Shown: one piece after another, positions 23,681-38,039 of the stretch
Layout of the letters: every line of letters starts with the position of its first letter
How positions within the stretch are numbered: position 1 is the first letter of the stretch
Source of the DNA: Zychaea mexicana
Taxonomy: Eukaryota; Mucoromycota; Mucoromycetes; Mucorales; Lichtheimiaceae
Length of the DNA: 64,000 nucleotides
Reading direction: 5' to 3'
NCBI RefSeq assembly: GCF_025766255.1
Contig: NW_026516789.1
Span: 58,879 to 122,878 of the forward strand
Made by a program: the position numbers and the translations under genes
The notes under the pieces: generated by a model
Databases searched by the model: none
Told to the model about the DNA's origin: nothing
What the model saw: the letters and a program-made list of their open reading frames with translations, nothing else

Positions 23681-25981
23681 ATGGAGAATATACTGAGTGT
23701 ATATCAATCGCATGTACTCCCACTTTTGTCGAAAGGCTCAAAGAAAAACAAAGTATCGATATCGGTTGCTGTTGCGGTACTCGTTCTGTACCTCGCTTAT
23801 GACAAAGTCGCAAAACCTCCTCGCAATCTGCGACACATACCTCAAGCAAGCTTCTTCGGGTATCTAAATGCCTTCATCAAAAAGGTGCCCATAGCTGATG
23901 TTGCCGAGAAGTATACATTGCCTGCTGCGCTGCAGTCGGAGCATGGCCTGTACGTTGTAAGTGGGCGTTTTCCAATTAAAGCGCTTGGTACAAACGAGAG
24001 TACATTTGATGATATGGACACTAAAAAAGCATGGGAAATTGGGTATATGGTTCTTTTTGCTGTGTATAGCGCTTCGATAATAATGGGTGGTCGGTACGCA
24101 TAAACAACCCCGCCATTGCAAAAAAGTTTCTTCTTGGGACAGGTACATGGGAACACACGCATACAGTAGCATGCGGGTGATTAATCTATGGTTATACAAA
24201 GTTTAAACTGGAATTCAAAATAATCTCATTTCTCGGTTCTCTCTGGTAGACATTTTCCCAAAAGCTAGCGTTTCAGCGGATAGAGAAGGCACGTTATACG
24301 GCAAATTTGCCGTGGGTCCAAACGTTGCATTCATTAACGGCCAGCATTGGAAATCGCAACGCATGGTAACATCGTGTGTCCCAAAAGGGCGGATATAATG
24401 GTTTCTGGTAGCGTCGGCGTTGTGTTGTTTTGCTAATTGTCATCTGCTTACAATTAGGTGATGAATCCTGCGTTTCACAGACAAATGCCAATTGATTTGT
24501 TTGGCAAGCTTACACTGAAGCTATTTAATGTCATGGATGAATCCCTTGATAAGCCAATCAATTTCCCCGATATGACAACACGCTGGACCCTTGATGCTAT
24601 CGGCTTAGCTGGCTTTGGTAACACGAAGATATAAAAGCAACACGTTCTTGCTTTGTTGATGATTGCTCATGCCTATTTGTCGCACAACATTTAGATTTCG
24701 ATTTCAACGCCATTCGCGACCATGACAATGTCTGGGTGCAGCGATACAAGGCTATTATGACAGGCAGCATCAATCCATTATACCTGGTGTTCCCTGTGAT
24801 TGATCGAAAGCTGTTGTTCTTGCTTCCGAAGCGCCGTCGCCTCCATGAAGAGCTGGACGAGTTCTTGAAAATGATACGTACAATGATATCTGATAAGCGG
24901 CAGCTCTTGAAGGAGAAAAAGGCCTCCAATATTATTGATCGTGAGAAGGACCTTCTGACGCTGATGATTGAGGCTGAAAATGAGGGCAATGGTACATTGA
25001 CCGACGAAGAGTTGCGGGTATGTACTATTTCTGCAGCGGGAGTGGATTTGTGATGTATTAATCTCTAATCTGCTCGCTCATGATTGCTTGGTGTATGTTC
25101 AGAGTAATCTATGTATATTTATTTTGGCAGGACATGACACCACAGCGAACGCACTTGCCTACATTGCTTACTACCTTGCGATTCATCCGGTACATACAAC
25201 AAAGAATTAGCGGCAAATCAAATTGAACAAAAAGAAATAGTACTTATAGTTAGTACCATTACAATTATATAGGATATACAACAAAAAGTGAGAGAGGAAG
25301 CCACCCGTGTTTTAGGAGATCAACCAGTCGACGCCGTACCTACTATCGAACAAAGTCGCCAACTTCCTTACCTCGATATGGTGATCAAAGAGGTAAGCAA
25401 CATTGATGTCTCATACATCTACAGGCCTGATAAATGCAAAAAGCATTGATCTAACTGTTTATGCAACTCTTTATCGCTCTGTATGTATAGACACTTCGAA
25501 TTTGTGGTCCAGCTGCAAGTATGGTTGTTCGTACTGCAACTGAAGATACCGAACTTGGGGGCGTTTTCATTCCTAAGGGTACCCGCGTTAGTGTCGACAT
25601 CTTTGAGTCGCACCGTAATCCACGCGTATGGAACTCTCCTTTGACGTTCGACCCGGAGCGCTTCGCACCCGGTGGTGAAGCTGAGAAACTTTCGAAGCAG
25701 GGCATGCCGTGGTTAGCGTTCAGCAACGGCGCACGTCAATGTATTGGCATGAACTTTAGCATGGCTGAGCAGCGTGTTTTGCTTCCTATGTTACGTAAGT
25801 GCAATACTAACAACGAGCTTTCGTCTTTTATTTATCTGACTTGTCTATATAACTATTACTAGTGCGAAAGTACGAAATTTCATTGCCTGAAGATTCTATT
25901 CACAAGAAAAAGTTGATTACCAACGGTCTAATTATCCTTTCACCCAAGGATTTATACTTTAACTTTAAACGCCTGTATTAA
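23681..25981 (+). CDS. Cytochrome P450 monooxygenase
   Basis: Nine exons: 23681-23956, 24070-24142, 24250-24365, 24458-24617, 24695-25017, 25103-25189, 25273-25392, 25491-25794, 25863-25981; 525 residues. An N-terminal membrane anchor (about residues 26-42, 'VSISVAVAVLVLYLAY') precedes a Pro-rich hinge ('KPPRNLRHIP'). The I-helix reads 'LAGHDTTANAL', the K-helix 'IKETLRICGP' gives ExxR, the PERF region is 'FDPERFAPGG', and the heme loop is 'FSNGARQCIG' with the axial Cys. The 73-nt exon 2 encodes 'RFDNNGWSVRINNPAIAKKF' and joins exactly to 'DIFPKASVS'. It should be ER-bound and need an NADPH-P450 reductase. Substrate unknown; the layout resembles Mucoromycota P450s. No pathway genes adjoin it. 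Confidence 0.95.
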
Positions 25982-26213
25982 TCTAAAGATATATATAATT
26001 ATGCATTATCGGCTATATAAAATTGTTTGGGTATCCTAAGAACAACGTAGACGCCAAAATATTCATCATGCAATTTTACGGAAGGGTTTCCTTTTTTGGA
26101 TGGACAAGTCACGCTGCACCAGCTCGGTCCGCAAGTGCGATTGCGTGTCCTAAATTCAACGAACGCGTAACTCACTCTCCTGAACGCAAACCCATTGTTC
26201 TAATCAATCAACG

Positions 26214-27970
26214 ATGTCAGTTGCACCTTCCGAGAACGAACTCCCACAAATCCCTGATCTCCTTTTAGCTGTATGTATGAAAAGCATCTATTGTAGCGAC
26301 GCTAAAGTGCTGGCATTGCAGTTACCTGAGAATAGCTCAAAATTGATAATCGTTTAATATTGTTCTTTTTAGCACCATCGCTTTATTTTGCAGCATGGTC
26401 CTGCAGAACAGAAGGATGAAGCCAAGAAACAGTTACTTGTAGCTATTGAGGAAAAGAGTAAGCTTCCAATAACTGCGACTGTCTACAATAGATTGTGAAA
26501 CTTTCATATATATATATATATCCAAACTGACGGTTGACATAACTAGAAATGACCCCATTTTACAAGTACGCGACCGAGCTTTTAAAATTGCCCTTCGACC
26601 AAAGTTTATTTGCCAAAATGGACTCTGTCAACAAAGAAGATCTCGCAAAGTTTGATGAAAAGGTCGAGGATGCTGAACAAAATATGGGTGAAACTGAAGT
26701 AAACGAGGCACTGCTTGGTAAAGCTGATTATTATGCACAAATCGGTGATAAGGTAATACCCCATTAAGAAGCTTTGAATTATATGACGACTTATTGATGG
26801 GATAGTACGGACTTATGCAAGTTTATATTGATTAACATAAAATATTATGCAAACAATACATTATATGATTACTAGGAACGAGCTTTAACAGCATACAACG
26901 ACTTGCTGTCAAAATCAATAACACCTGGCACACGTATCGATATTGTTTTCACGTTGGTTCGCATCGGATTTTTCTACGACGATAATGCGATGGTACGAAC
27001 AAATATCGAAAAGTTAAAGGAACTTGTCGAGCAGGGTGGAGATTGGGATCGTCGCAATCGCCTCAAGGCATACGAGGGCGTGTATATGATGTCAATCCGA
27101 GATTTCAAGGGCGCCGCATCTCAATTCATTGATACATTAAGCACATTCACCAGCACCGAAATGATGCCTTACAAAGACTTTGTAAAATACGCAGTCTTGA
27201 CCAGCTTAATCAGTATGCAGCGAGTTGATATCAAGAAGAAGGTTCGTTTGTTGCTATTATATATTTCAAAGTAGATACTGGATTTTCGCATCATTAGGGA
27301 GATGGAGGAAAAGAAACTTACAGCGCAAAACTTAGGTGTTGGATGCCCCTGAAATTCTTGAAGTCATCTCGGATATACCACATATCGAAGACTACATGAC
27401 AAGCTTGTACAACTGCAATTATGCTCAATTCTTCCGTGCACTTGGTAACATTTTTGTTTTTGCTGTAATGGTCATTTAGAAAGGGGTAGCAATGGCAAAA
27501 TCTAATCTTTCTTATTGTTTGTCGCGATTATCTATTGTTTAGCCGACATTGAGCGCACCCATCTTCGTACTTCTCGATTTTTGTACCCACACTTGCGCTT
27601 CTACGTTCGTGAAATGCGAATTGTAGCATACGCACAATTACTCGAAAGTTATCGATCCTTGACCATCGCTAGCATGGCACAAGCATTTGGCGTCACCGAG
27701 GATTACATTGACCGGTAAGTTTTGTGCTTTTGCGTTTGGGGAAGTTGAGCAAGATCCATGATCAAGGTGTGCTAAATGTGTTCTGCTGGATATAGTGATC
27801 TGTACAAGTTCATTGCTGCTGGACGTCTCAACTGTGTTATCGACCGGGTAAATGGTGTGATTGAGACGAATCGACCAGACGCCAAAAACGCCCAGTACCA
27901 AACTGTCATTAAGCAGGGCGATTTGCTCCTGAATAGAGTCCAGAAATTAAGCAGAGTCATTGACGTTTAA
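26214..27970 (+). CDS. RPN7: 26S proteasome regulatory subunit RPN7 (PSMD6)
   Basis: Seven exons: 26214-26270, 26373-26457, 26547-26752, 26876-27241, 27336-27444, 27543-27714, 27796-27970; 389 residues. It is a non-ATPase lid subunit of the 19S particle. An N-terminal helical/TPR-like region ('[18 protein letters not shown]', '[18 protein letters not shown]', '[19 protein letters not shown]') precedes a PCI domain (about 190-360) with '[13 protein letters not shown]', '[16 protein letters not shown]' and '[19 protein letters not shown]'. The end, '[19 protein letters not shown]', matches the family. It starts 232 nt after the P450 stop on the same strand. No GGTGGCAAA proteasome box was seen upstream. 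Confidence 0.97.
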
Positions 27971-28468
27971 TTTTTTCCATACAATACAATCCATCATATC
28001 CGTTTTTTCCAACCAAGTCCGACTTGGATTCTTTGCTTAGATTCTGTTTCAATTTCTTATCTTGAAAATTGGTGAAATAGGCACTATCGTGTAAAGGCAC
28101 CTTAAGCTAGCAGCCATCACCAACTGATCATGGGAAAGTGATACGAAGTTCAGATAATGGTTTACGTAGCAATCGATTACCCACGGTTGACTTAGCAGCG
28201 TATAAAAACACACAAGCAAAACTCTGCTTGTTGTCAAAGCTTCCATACTAAGCTTCGTATCCATCCGCGTACTTGATCAAAGCACGGACATCATACACAC
28301 AGCAATCAGATGCTTAGTGCCCCACACGATCGGAATCTTTCGGGTGATGAAACACGTCTCTCTTTGCTGTCTTGCGAAGATTCGCCACCCTGGTCTAAAA
28401 GCTATAAAGAGAGACTCCGTCCGACGCCAAACCTTCTTTTTTTTGACACCACACAACTTCCCTTAACA
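27971..28468. other. Intergenic region and fumarase promoter
   Basis: About 500 nt holding the 3' end of RPN7 and the fumarase promoter. TATA-like sequences occur near 28200 and at 28403. Confidence 0.5.
28403..28409 (+). promoter_or_regulatory. TATA-like box of the fumarase gene
   Basis: TATAAAG, 60 nt before the fumarase ATG (28469), followed by a pyrimidine-rich tract that could hold the transcription start. A second candidate is GTATAAAAA near 28200. Confidence 0.4.
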
Positions 28469-30762
<2,294 letters not shown>

Positions 30763-31024
30763 GTAAAAATTGTATAGAATTATCTTGTTTTCCCCCTTTT
30801 CGTTCATCGTTTGGACAACTCTGTAGAAATAATAAAAAAAAAGGGCAACAGCAATAGCTAGCCCACCTTTTTTGGATAAGAAATTTGTTTTGGATTGGTG
30901 ACGGTATTACGGTGGATGTATGAGAGTATATGTATCTTGAAGAAGGTAGGTCCAAAAGTTGTCAACCTCAGCGGCCATCAAAAAATATGCAGGGTTGTCG
31001 TTTCAAAGAAAAAACCTACAAAAA

Positions 31025-32807
31025 ATGACACGCGCAATGTTCCTGGGTAAGTCAAGCATGAATGTGCTCAAAGTCATCCTTCGGCAGTGTCACTCATTTG
31101 CTAGAAAATATGGATAGCTGCTTGTCGCTCAAGGAATTTATCACCAGCGGTATGTCGACCACGAATGGGCAACTCTTGCTCATGTCAAGTAAGCTTTAGT
31201 GAATCGTAATCCACAGTTACAACGTATAATGGTACTGACTGGATTCGATGAACTAGATAATTAACAGCAGATATCGGCAGATAGTAAGGCTACCTAGTAA
31301 CTGGCTGCTGCCCGCACTACAGGTATATCTCAAATAATACAAAACTTTGTATGTTATTTCCCTTTCCTAACTTAAGTTATTTCAGACAAATAGACGCCAC
31401 TACTCTTCCCAAGAGCATCAACAACCGAAATCGATAGTATTGAAGACGCCCAAGGGAACCAAAGACTATAGCGACAGGGAAATGGCCATCCGAGCCAAGG
31501 TTTTTGATACCATCACACGTATTTTCAAAAAACACGGTGCAGTGACGATCGACACGCCTGTATTTGAGCTCACTGAAATTTTGGCGGGCAAATATGGCGA
31601 GGACAGCAAACTCATCTACGACCTAGCCGACCAAGGCGGCGAGTCATGCTCATTACGATACGATCTGACTGTTCCGTTTGCTCGCTTTGTTGCCATGAAC
31701 GGCAAGGAATATCAGAATATCAAGCGGTATCATATTGGCAAAGTGTATCGACGCGACCAACCTGCCATGACTAAAGGCCGATTACGCGAATTCTATCAAT
31801 GCGATTTTGATATTGCTGGTACCTACGATCCTATGATTCCAGACGCAGAAGTATTGCGCATATTGTGCGAAGCATTGACAGCATTACAGATTGGTCCCTA
31901 CACGATCAAGATCAATCATCGGAAGATACTTGATGGCATTTTTGAAGTGTGCGAGGTCCCACAAGCTGACATCCGATCCATCTCGTCAGCTGTGGATAAA
32001 CTTGACAAGTTGCCCTGGGACGAAGTCAAGCGTGAAATGGTCGAAGAACGAGGTTTATCCACCTCTGTTGCCGACAGTATTGGCGAATATGTTAAATTAC
32101 AAGGCGGCAAAGAATTGCTCGACCTGCTGTCCAAGGACCAGGGGATTATAAACAACAAGACCGCCATGCAAGGTCTCGCGGATATGAGATTACTGTATGA
32201 TTATTTGGAGGTTTTGGATGTACAAGACAAGTTGCGCTTGGACCTCAGTCTGGCACGTGGATTGGATTATTATACGGGCGTCATTTATGAAGCCATTACA
32301 CCTGCTAGTACCGAAGGGGGTGTTGGATCGGTGGCAGCAGGCGGCCGTTACGATGATTTGGTCGGCATGTTTGCAGGACGCAACAAAAAGGGCCAACCCA
32401 GCATGAAGGTGCCATGTGTGGGGGTCTCGTTGGGCGTGGAACGGATCTTTTCCATCCTGGCAGCACATCAAAAGGGCCAACAAGTCAAGAGCAAGGAAAC
32501 AGAGGTGCTCATTATCGCTGTTGGCCGTGATCTGATCAAGGAACAGATGAGACTGGCCAAGGACTTATGGGACAACAATATTAAGGCATCATTCATGTTC
32601 AAGAACAAACCCAAGCTGGAAAAGCAATGGGCCATGTGCGAAAAAGATCAGATTCCGTTCGCAGTCATTATTGGCCAAGATGAACTGGATGCCAAGCAAG
32701 TGCGACTCAAGGATATGCGGATAAAAGACAAGGCACAAGGTGGTGGTATTATGTTACAGCGTGCTGATTTAGTTAAAGAGTTGAAAACGCGATTAAAAGA
32801 CTTTTAA
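31025..32807 (+). CDS. HTS1: Histidyl-tRNA synthetase (Hts1/HARS)
   Basis: Proposed exons 31025-31046, 31118-31149, 31281-31322, 31386-32807; 505 residues. It charges tRNA-His. The long last exon holds the class II core: '[13 protein letters not shown]', motif 1 ('[18 protein letters not shown]'), motif 2 ('[31 protein letters not shown]'), HisA signature '[15 protein letters not shown]', motif 3 ('[11 protein letters not shown]') and the anticodon-binding domain ('[10 protein letters not shown]' to the end). The three short 5' exons are inferred: they are the only in-frame path found to an ATG and give a basic leader ending in 'RRHYSS', like a mitochondrial presequence. The core frame has no Met between the leader and 'REMAI', so a separate cytosolic start is not evident. 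The core is certain; the first three exons are tentative. It converges on the next gene, stops 163 nt apart. Confidence 0.93.
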
Positions 32808-32970
32808 ACCAGTTTACCAGTATATTTTGACTTTTTCATGCTATACAAGTAGGGTGGGATGTGGTGATGAAGAAGAAGAAGAAGATGATGATGATAGTAG
32901 AATGGAGTTGGCACAGAGAGAGAGAGAGAGGGTGGATGCATTTGTGTGTCGCAAAGATATGGTAAGAAAG

Positions 32971-34385
32971 TTAAGTTTGGAGGAGGTACTTATGAATCAT
33001 TGGCTGGATCTTTGCTACAGAACCAATTTTCGCCGAGTCTCTTTTTCGATGGAACCACTGTTCACCGTTAGAATACCGAACATAAAGGGGACAGTCAGGG
33101 CTTGGAGCATGAAGTGCATCGTCAAAGTCCTTAGCGACACCAAGCCGAATCCGTATCTTGCTTTGGCGTTCGACCAAATAGACATCTGCCCCGACCATAT
33201 CCATTGTGCCAATATCCAAAAGCGATTGAGGTGCCTTTTGTAGTTTGGGTTTTGGTGACGCAGAAGATGACTTGACCACGGGTGGCACAGCGCTGGTCAA
33301 GTTTGCGGGCCTAATAGCTCTTGTCGCGGTGGCTACATCTGGCGGTCGGTTCGCTCTTGGTGCAGTTGATACTTCAGGAGGTCTACCGCCACCTGCAGTA
33401 CGAAGATCGTTTCGAAGGCGCGGATCTCTAGAAAGCTGTGGCGGTACAGGCATTCTACGTGGAGGAGAAGTGCTGACAGGGTGAGATGGTGGCTCAACGT
33501 GATGTCGCGGTTGTGTTAGTGGAGTGGTGAAACGTAGACGTTTTGATTTTGGCGCTTCCATTTCCGTATGATCCTTGGTTGCTGCTTGTGCCGGCAGTGT
33601 TGCTGCTGGTGCAGTTGGCGGATGTGACGGTAGTGGTGCTGCAATGCGTGCCAGTTCATGTTGCAGGGTTCCCTTTTGCTCGACGTATTCGTTGAGAAAT
33701 TCGCGAAAAAGATCCTTCTGTCGACCTCGAAGATCATCAAGTTCACTTTCATAGATGGCCTCCAAAATAGAAAATATTGTCTTGTCATACATTTTTTCTT
33801 GTGTAGAAATTTACTGCATATGCTTATCACAAGAAAGAGAAGCTACCTTCATATCATTCGCGAAACGATTGGGTGTATCATCTACATTTTCTGCCACTCG
33901 TTTCTCTAAGGGTATACTGTCGTGTGATGTTCCAGTGTGTTGCGCAATGACCTGCAGTTCACTCAACAGTTTAAACACGTTGTTCTGATTTTCTTCGAGA
34001 AACTGTTCACCGTTAATAAACTCAAACACGCCCCGTTTATCTGGTGGAAATAAATTTGAATCGGTTCTTTCTGCAAATGCTGCTTGAAATTCACTCAATT
34101 TTGTTTTTTGTTGGCTGATCAGCTGCCCAGTGATGCGTAGATGTCGTTTTTGCAAATTGTCGAGGCGCGATCTGATCAAAGGTTGTGTTAAGGTCGTGGG
34201 CGTGTCTGGTTGAAGAAACGTATCCGTGCTTTTTGGTAAAATGAACAAAATAGCTTTTAGTTCATAAAGAAGCACAAAATTATAGTGAGAGTAAGACCCA
34301 ACTTTTGAAATGTAACTTTCCGCTTTACTCACTTTACGGGTTCTTGCTCCAACCAGTAATGTAATTGATCTGACTCGCTTGACAT
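32971..34385 (-). CDS. Unrecognised protein: helical N-terminus, proline-rich middle, compact C-terminal domain
   Basis: Three exons on the minus strand: 34385-34333, 34228-33847, 33780-32971; 414 residues, junctions in frame. I do not recognise the family. Residues about 35-200 are helical with likely coiled coils ('RSRLDNLQKRHLRITGQ', 'FLEENQNNVFKLLSELQVI', 'SELDDLRGRQKDLFREFL'). Residues about 205-335 are low-complexity, rich in Pro, Ala, Ser and Arg, with a possible nuclear signal ('PKSKRLRF'). The last 75 residues look folded: 'DMVGADVYLVERQSKIRIRL' then 'YVRYSNGEQWFHRKRD'. Start M-S-S-E-S at 34385 was chosen because it splices in frame; a longer open frame with M-M-H-F (34449) exists but reads through a good GTGAGT donor. 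The last acceptor (AAG, 33781) is less certain. A nuclear scaffold or chromatin role is only a guess. Confidence 0.65.
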
Positions 34386-35122
34386 TGTGGAGAGTGGGTA
34401 TGGAGAAATTTAAAGGCTTTTTATTTTCACGCGACTTAAAATGCATCAATTTAAACTTGGCAAATTTGTGATTAAATGTACCATCAACTCATTTGGTCAT
34501 GATATGAAAACATTAGATCAGCGAGAGAAAGAAATGTTGCCAGTCGATTTAAGCATAGATCGTCTACAGCTGGTAGTGCCCTTCGATGATATTAAAACTA
34601 AAGCAGTTGCACAATGTGTTATTCGTAAATGGAGTTTATTTTGTCCTGCATTGAATGCGTAAAACGGCTGGCTTCTTACTTGAGACTGAGGAACATCAAT
34701 CACGTTTATGAGAGCCCGGTCCCCGTTGCTAAAAAGGAAAGTAGTTCTCACAAAGGACAGCGCTTTGTTATTAAAACTGCAATCCTTTACAGCCACCTGA
34801 GAGAGTGCGACGTAAAAGACTAACCAAGATCGCCGCGTGTGATAGTAACTTTGGATTTTTGCCACCAAAGATCATTCGAAGCAGAAGTCGATGTTGGATA
34901 AAATATAACTCTGCGTATTAGAATCAGCTAACCTCGAGTAGGGAAAATGCGAGCTGCTGTGAAAGGGGCAAGTGGTTGCTATAGTTAATGCCATAATTGG
35001 TTGGCTCGCAACTAACCGTGCATGAGTATTTAAGAGTGACAAGGCACGCGACTTAAAACATATCCTCTTTTCTCTTCTTCTTTTGCGAATTCTTACAATC
35101 AACAATTGACACAGATCAAAAA
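34386..35122. other. Divergent intergenic region with an unassigned 73-codon ORF
   Basis: 737 nt between the unrecognised gene (minus) and the J-protein gene (plus). The plus strand 34441-34662 encodes 73 residues ('MHQFKLGKFVIKCTINSF' onward) with ordinary composition and no known domain. It overlaps the likely promoter, so it is left as a possible small gene only. Confidence 0.25.
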
Positions 35123-36031
35123 ATGAGCAGCCTTCCTGACTATTACAAAGTACTTAAAGTCGACTTTAATGCTACACAAAGCCAGATTCGAGAAGGTAAA
35201 AATAGTGGAAGAGGTGGACTCAAGATCATTCATCTCAGAGTCAAAAGCTCATTCCCAACAATACAACAACAGCGTACAAGAAGCAGGCTTTGTTGCACCA
35301 CCCAGATCGACTTGGTGATGGTGTAAGCTCAGACGAACGAGCAGAAGCAACGAAAAAGTTCCAAGTGGTAGCGGATGCGTATTACATACTGGGTGATCCG
35401 TCGCGGCGGCAGACATATGATCAATCAAGAAAGCGGCACGCGCCCATGGACGAGTCAGACATGCACGCGGATGCACATGGTGTATTTGGTGATGTATTTG
35501 CAGAGCTGCTCAAGCCTGAAGGTAATATGCATTTCAGGGTCTTGGTGATGTGATAAAGTGACCAGTAGATGACGGCTATAATGATGTTAACGCATAACAC
35601 TGCGTATAAACAGTGGACCGTCCAGGCCACATGTGGAAGATCCTCGGTACCGGTGCTGGGGCAGTTATCGGATTTATCGTAGGAAACTTGGGAGGTGCTG
35701 CGGTGGTAAGTTTTACAGTGGAGTGCTTGGGATAGAAGCATGAAGGCGTGCCAAGAATTTCTTAAACACGAAAAGCTAACGAATAGAAAAAACTAGGGTG
35801 CTGTCGCTGGCCGAACCTTGGGAAAGATCAGAGATAACAAAGGTAAATGACAAGCAAAGCGTGCAGATTTATTATATGTAGACATTGCAGTTTGACTAAG
35901 CATGTATGTGATACACAGGCGTGTCCGTTTATACCGCGTTCCAGCGATTAGGTGCAAATGATCGACGAGATATCCTGACCGCCTTACTGACACGATTTGT
36001 GACCCAAGGTGCAGCTGGGATGATGAAGTAG
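35123..36031 (+). CDS. Small J-domain protein with C-terminal glycine zipper
   Basis: Five exons: 35123-35195, 35273-35521, 35614-35705, 35797-35842, 35919-36031; 190 residues. The N-terminal J-domain (about 1-72, 'LPDYYKVLKVDFNATQSQI', 'YKKQALLHHPDR') has the HPD motif that stimulates Hsp70 ATPase. There is no Gly/Phe linker or zinc region. A hydrophobic Gly/Ala-rich segment ('GTGAGAVIGFIVGNLGGAAV') with G-x-x-x-G spacing follows at about 115-150, as in glycine-zipper membrane proteins, then a short helical tail. It may recruit Hsp70 to a membrane; localisation is an inference. Its TAG stop is only 16 nt from the stop of the convergent cytidine deaminase gene. Confidence 0.88.
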
Positions 36032-36047
36032 TGGATACAGGGCCAGT

Positions 36048-36929
<882 letters not shown>

Positions 36930-38037
36930 TGTCGAGGGGAAACAGATGAAGAGGAACAGTAGTAAAAAAAATCGCGCGGACGGTATCCGAGATATTTATG
37001 CGTACAATGCTCAGGGGCAGACCACGTTTGAAAGAAACTTCTAAAATAAGACCTATGAGAGGCGTAATTATGTGCGTCCCACCACCCTCAGGACCGTCCC
37101 TATCATGTCGATGCTGCATGATTGTGTAACAGCTGCAATGGATCCGTTCATATTTAGTGTGTGAATGACCGTGGTAATATTTCTCTTTGTTTCCACGAAG
37201 CTTGGTACTGCGCTAACACCGGGATTAATCAGAGTTTGCCAGCTGATATACACGGTATAACGATAGTATGTGCTACCAATTGCTATTTATCAGCTCGCTA
37301 ATACAGCGTATATCGCACAGAAATAGGGTGGAGAAAACCAAGAGTTAGATAAGTGGCAGTGCTAATGTATAGTAGCAAGTGTTTGCCGCTGCTGCTGATT
37401 TGTATACATCAGCAGTATCAGTGCTACAGCACTCGCGTACCATGGCACAGCTTTTGGTTATTCTTTTAATATTACTGGATTGGTATAATACGTTCCTCTC
37501 AGAAATAATGTCCACTTGCATTTGGTTGAGTGACAACAACAGGTCGTAATAAAAACTTTTGATCAAAAAAGCGTATACTGACTGACTGCCGCCGTCATAT
37601 CATACAGCACCATATAAATTTCTTCAACAAAAGTATGCACCAAGGCTTTCCCATTATTTATCAGCTCCCAAACAAAATTGACTTTTTACGACATTTGCTA
37701 ATTTGTTTAGTACTGTGGTAATGAGCAGAGGACGAAAGAGGTGTGTATTTACTGCTAGTGAACCAACATCAGAAGTTTTCTTTCTTCACGCAAAAAGAGA
37801 AAATAATGGTTATCTAGCTATATGTGTGACGCTTAAACTTTCCTCGTTATGTATTTAAGATTTCAAGTAGGTTTCTCTTACATAATAAAGACATTCCATG
37901 TTTTCAGGCCTTGCTCACCCAGTAATATTTGATCACAGTGCTTGTTTCTGGAGCACCCCGGAGTTGATATCGTTACGCTCCATGAGAATTCATTGTTTTG
38001 AGGCCCTTGTTCTTGTGTAAAAGCTCTAACCCGCATA
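36930..38037. other. Gene-poor stretch, possibly with F-box/LRR remnants
   Basis: Upstream of cytidine deaminase. Minus-strand fragments at about 37250-37070 ('ITTVIHTLNMNGSIAAVT') vaguely resemble repeats of fungal F-box/LRR proteins, but I cannot join them. The rest is AT-rich without recognisable genes. Confidence 0.3.
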
Positions 38038-38039
38038 AT

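Noticed and set aside
23957..24103. Continuation of P450 exon 1 past 23956 as an open frame
   Set aside because: It reads through a perfect GTAAGT donor and loses P450 similarity, while the 73-nt exon 24070-24142 restores it.
18120..25981. Old Yellow Enzyme and P450 as a secondary-metabolite cluster
   Set aside because: They are separated by more than 4 kb of transposon debris, point apart, and no synthase, terpene cyclase or transporter of such a cluster lies nearby.
31440..32807. HisRS starting at TTG 31440
   Set aside because: A non-AUG start is not needed if the upstream spliced leader is used; kept only as an alternative in the findings.
33245..33484. Plus-strand ORF inside the unrecognised minus-strand gene
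   Set aside because: It is a shadow of the Pro/Ala-rich linker on the other strand.
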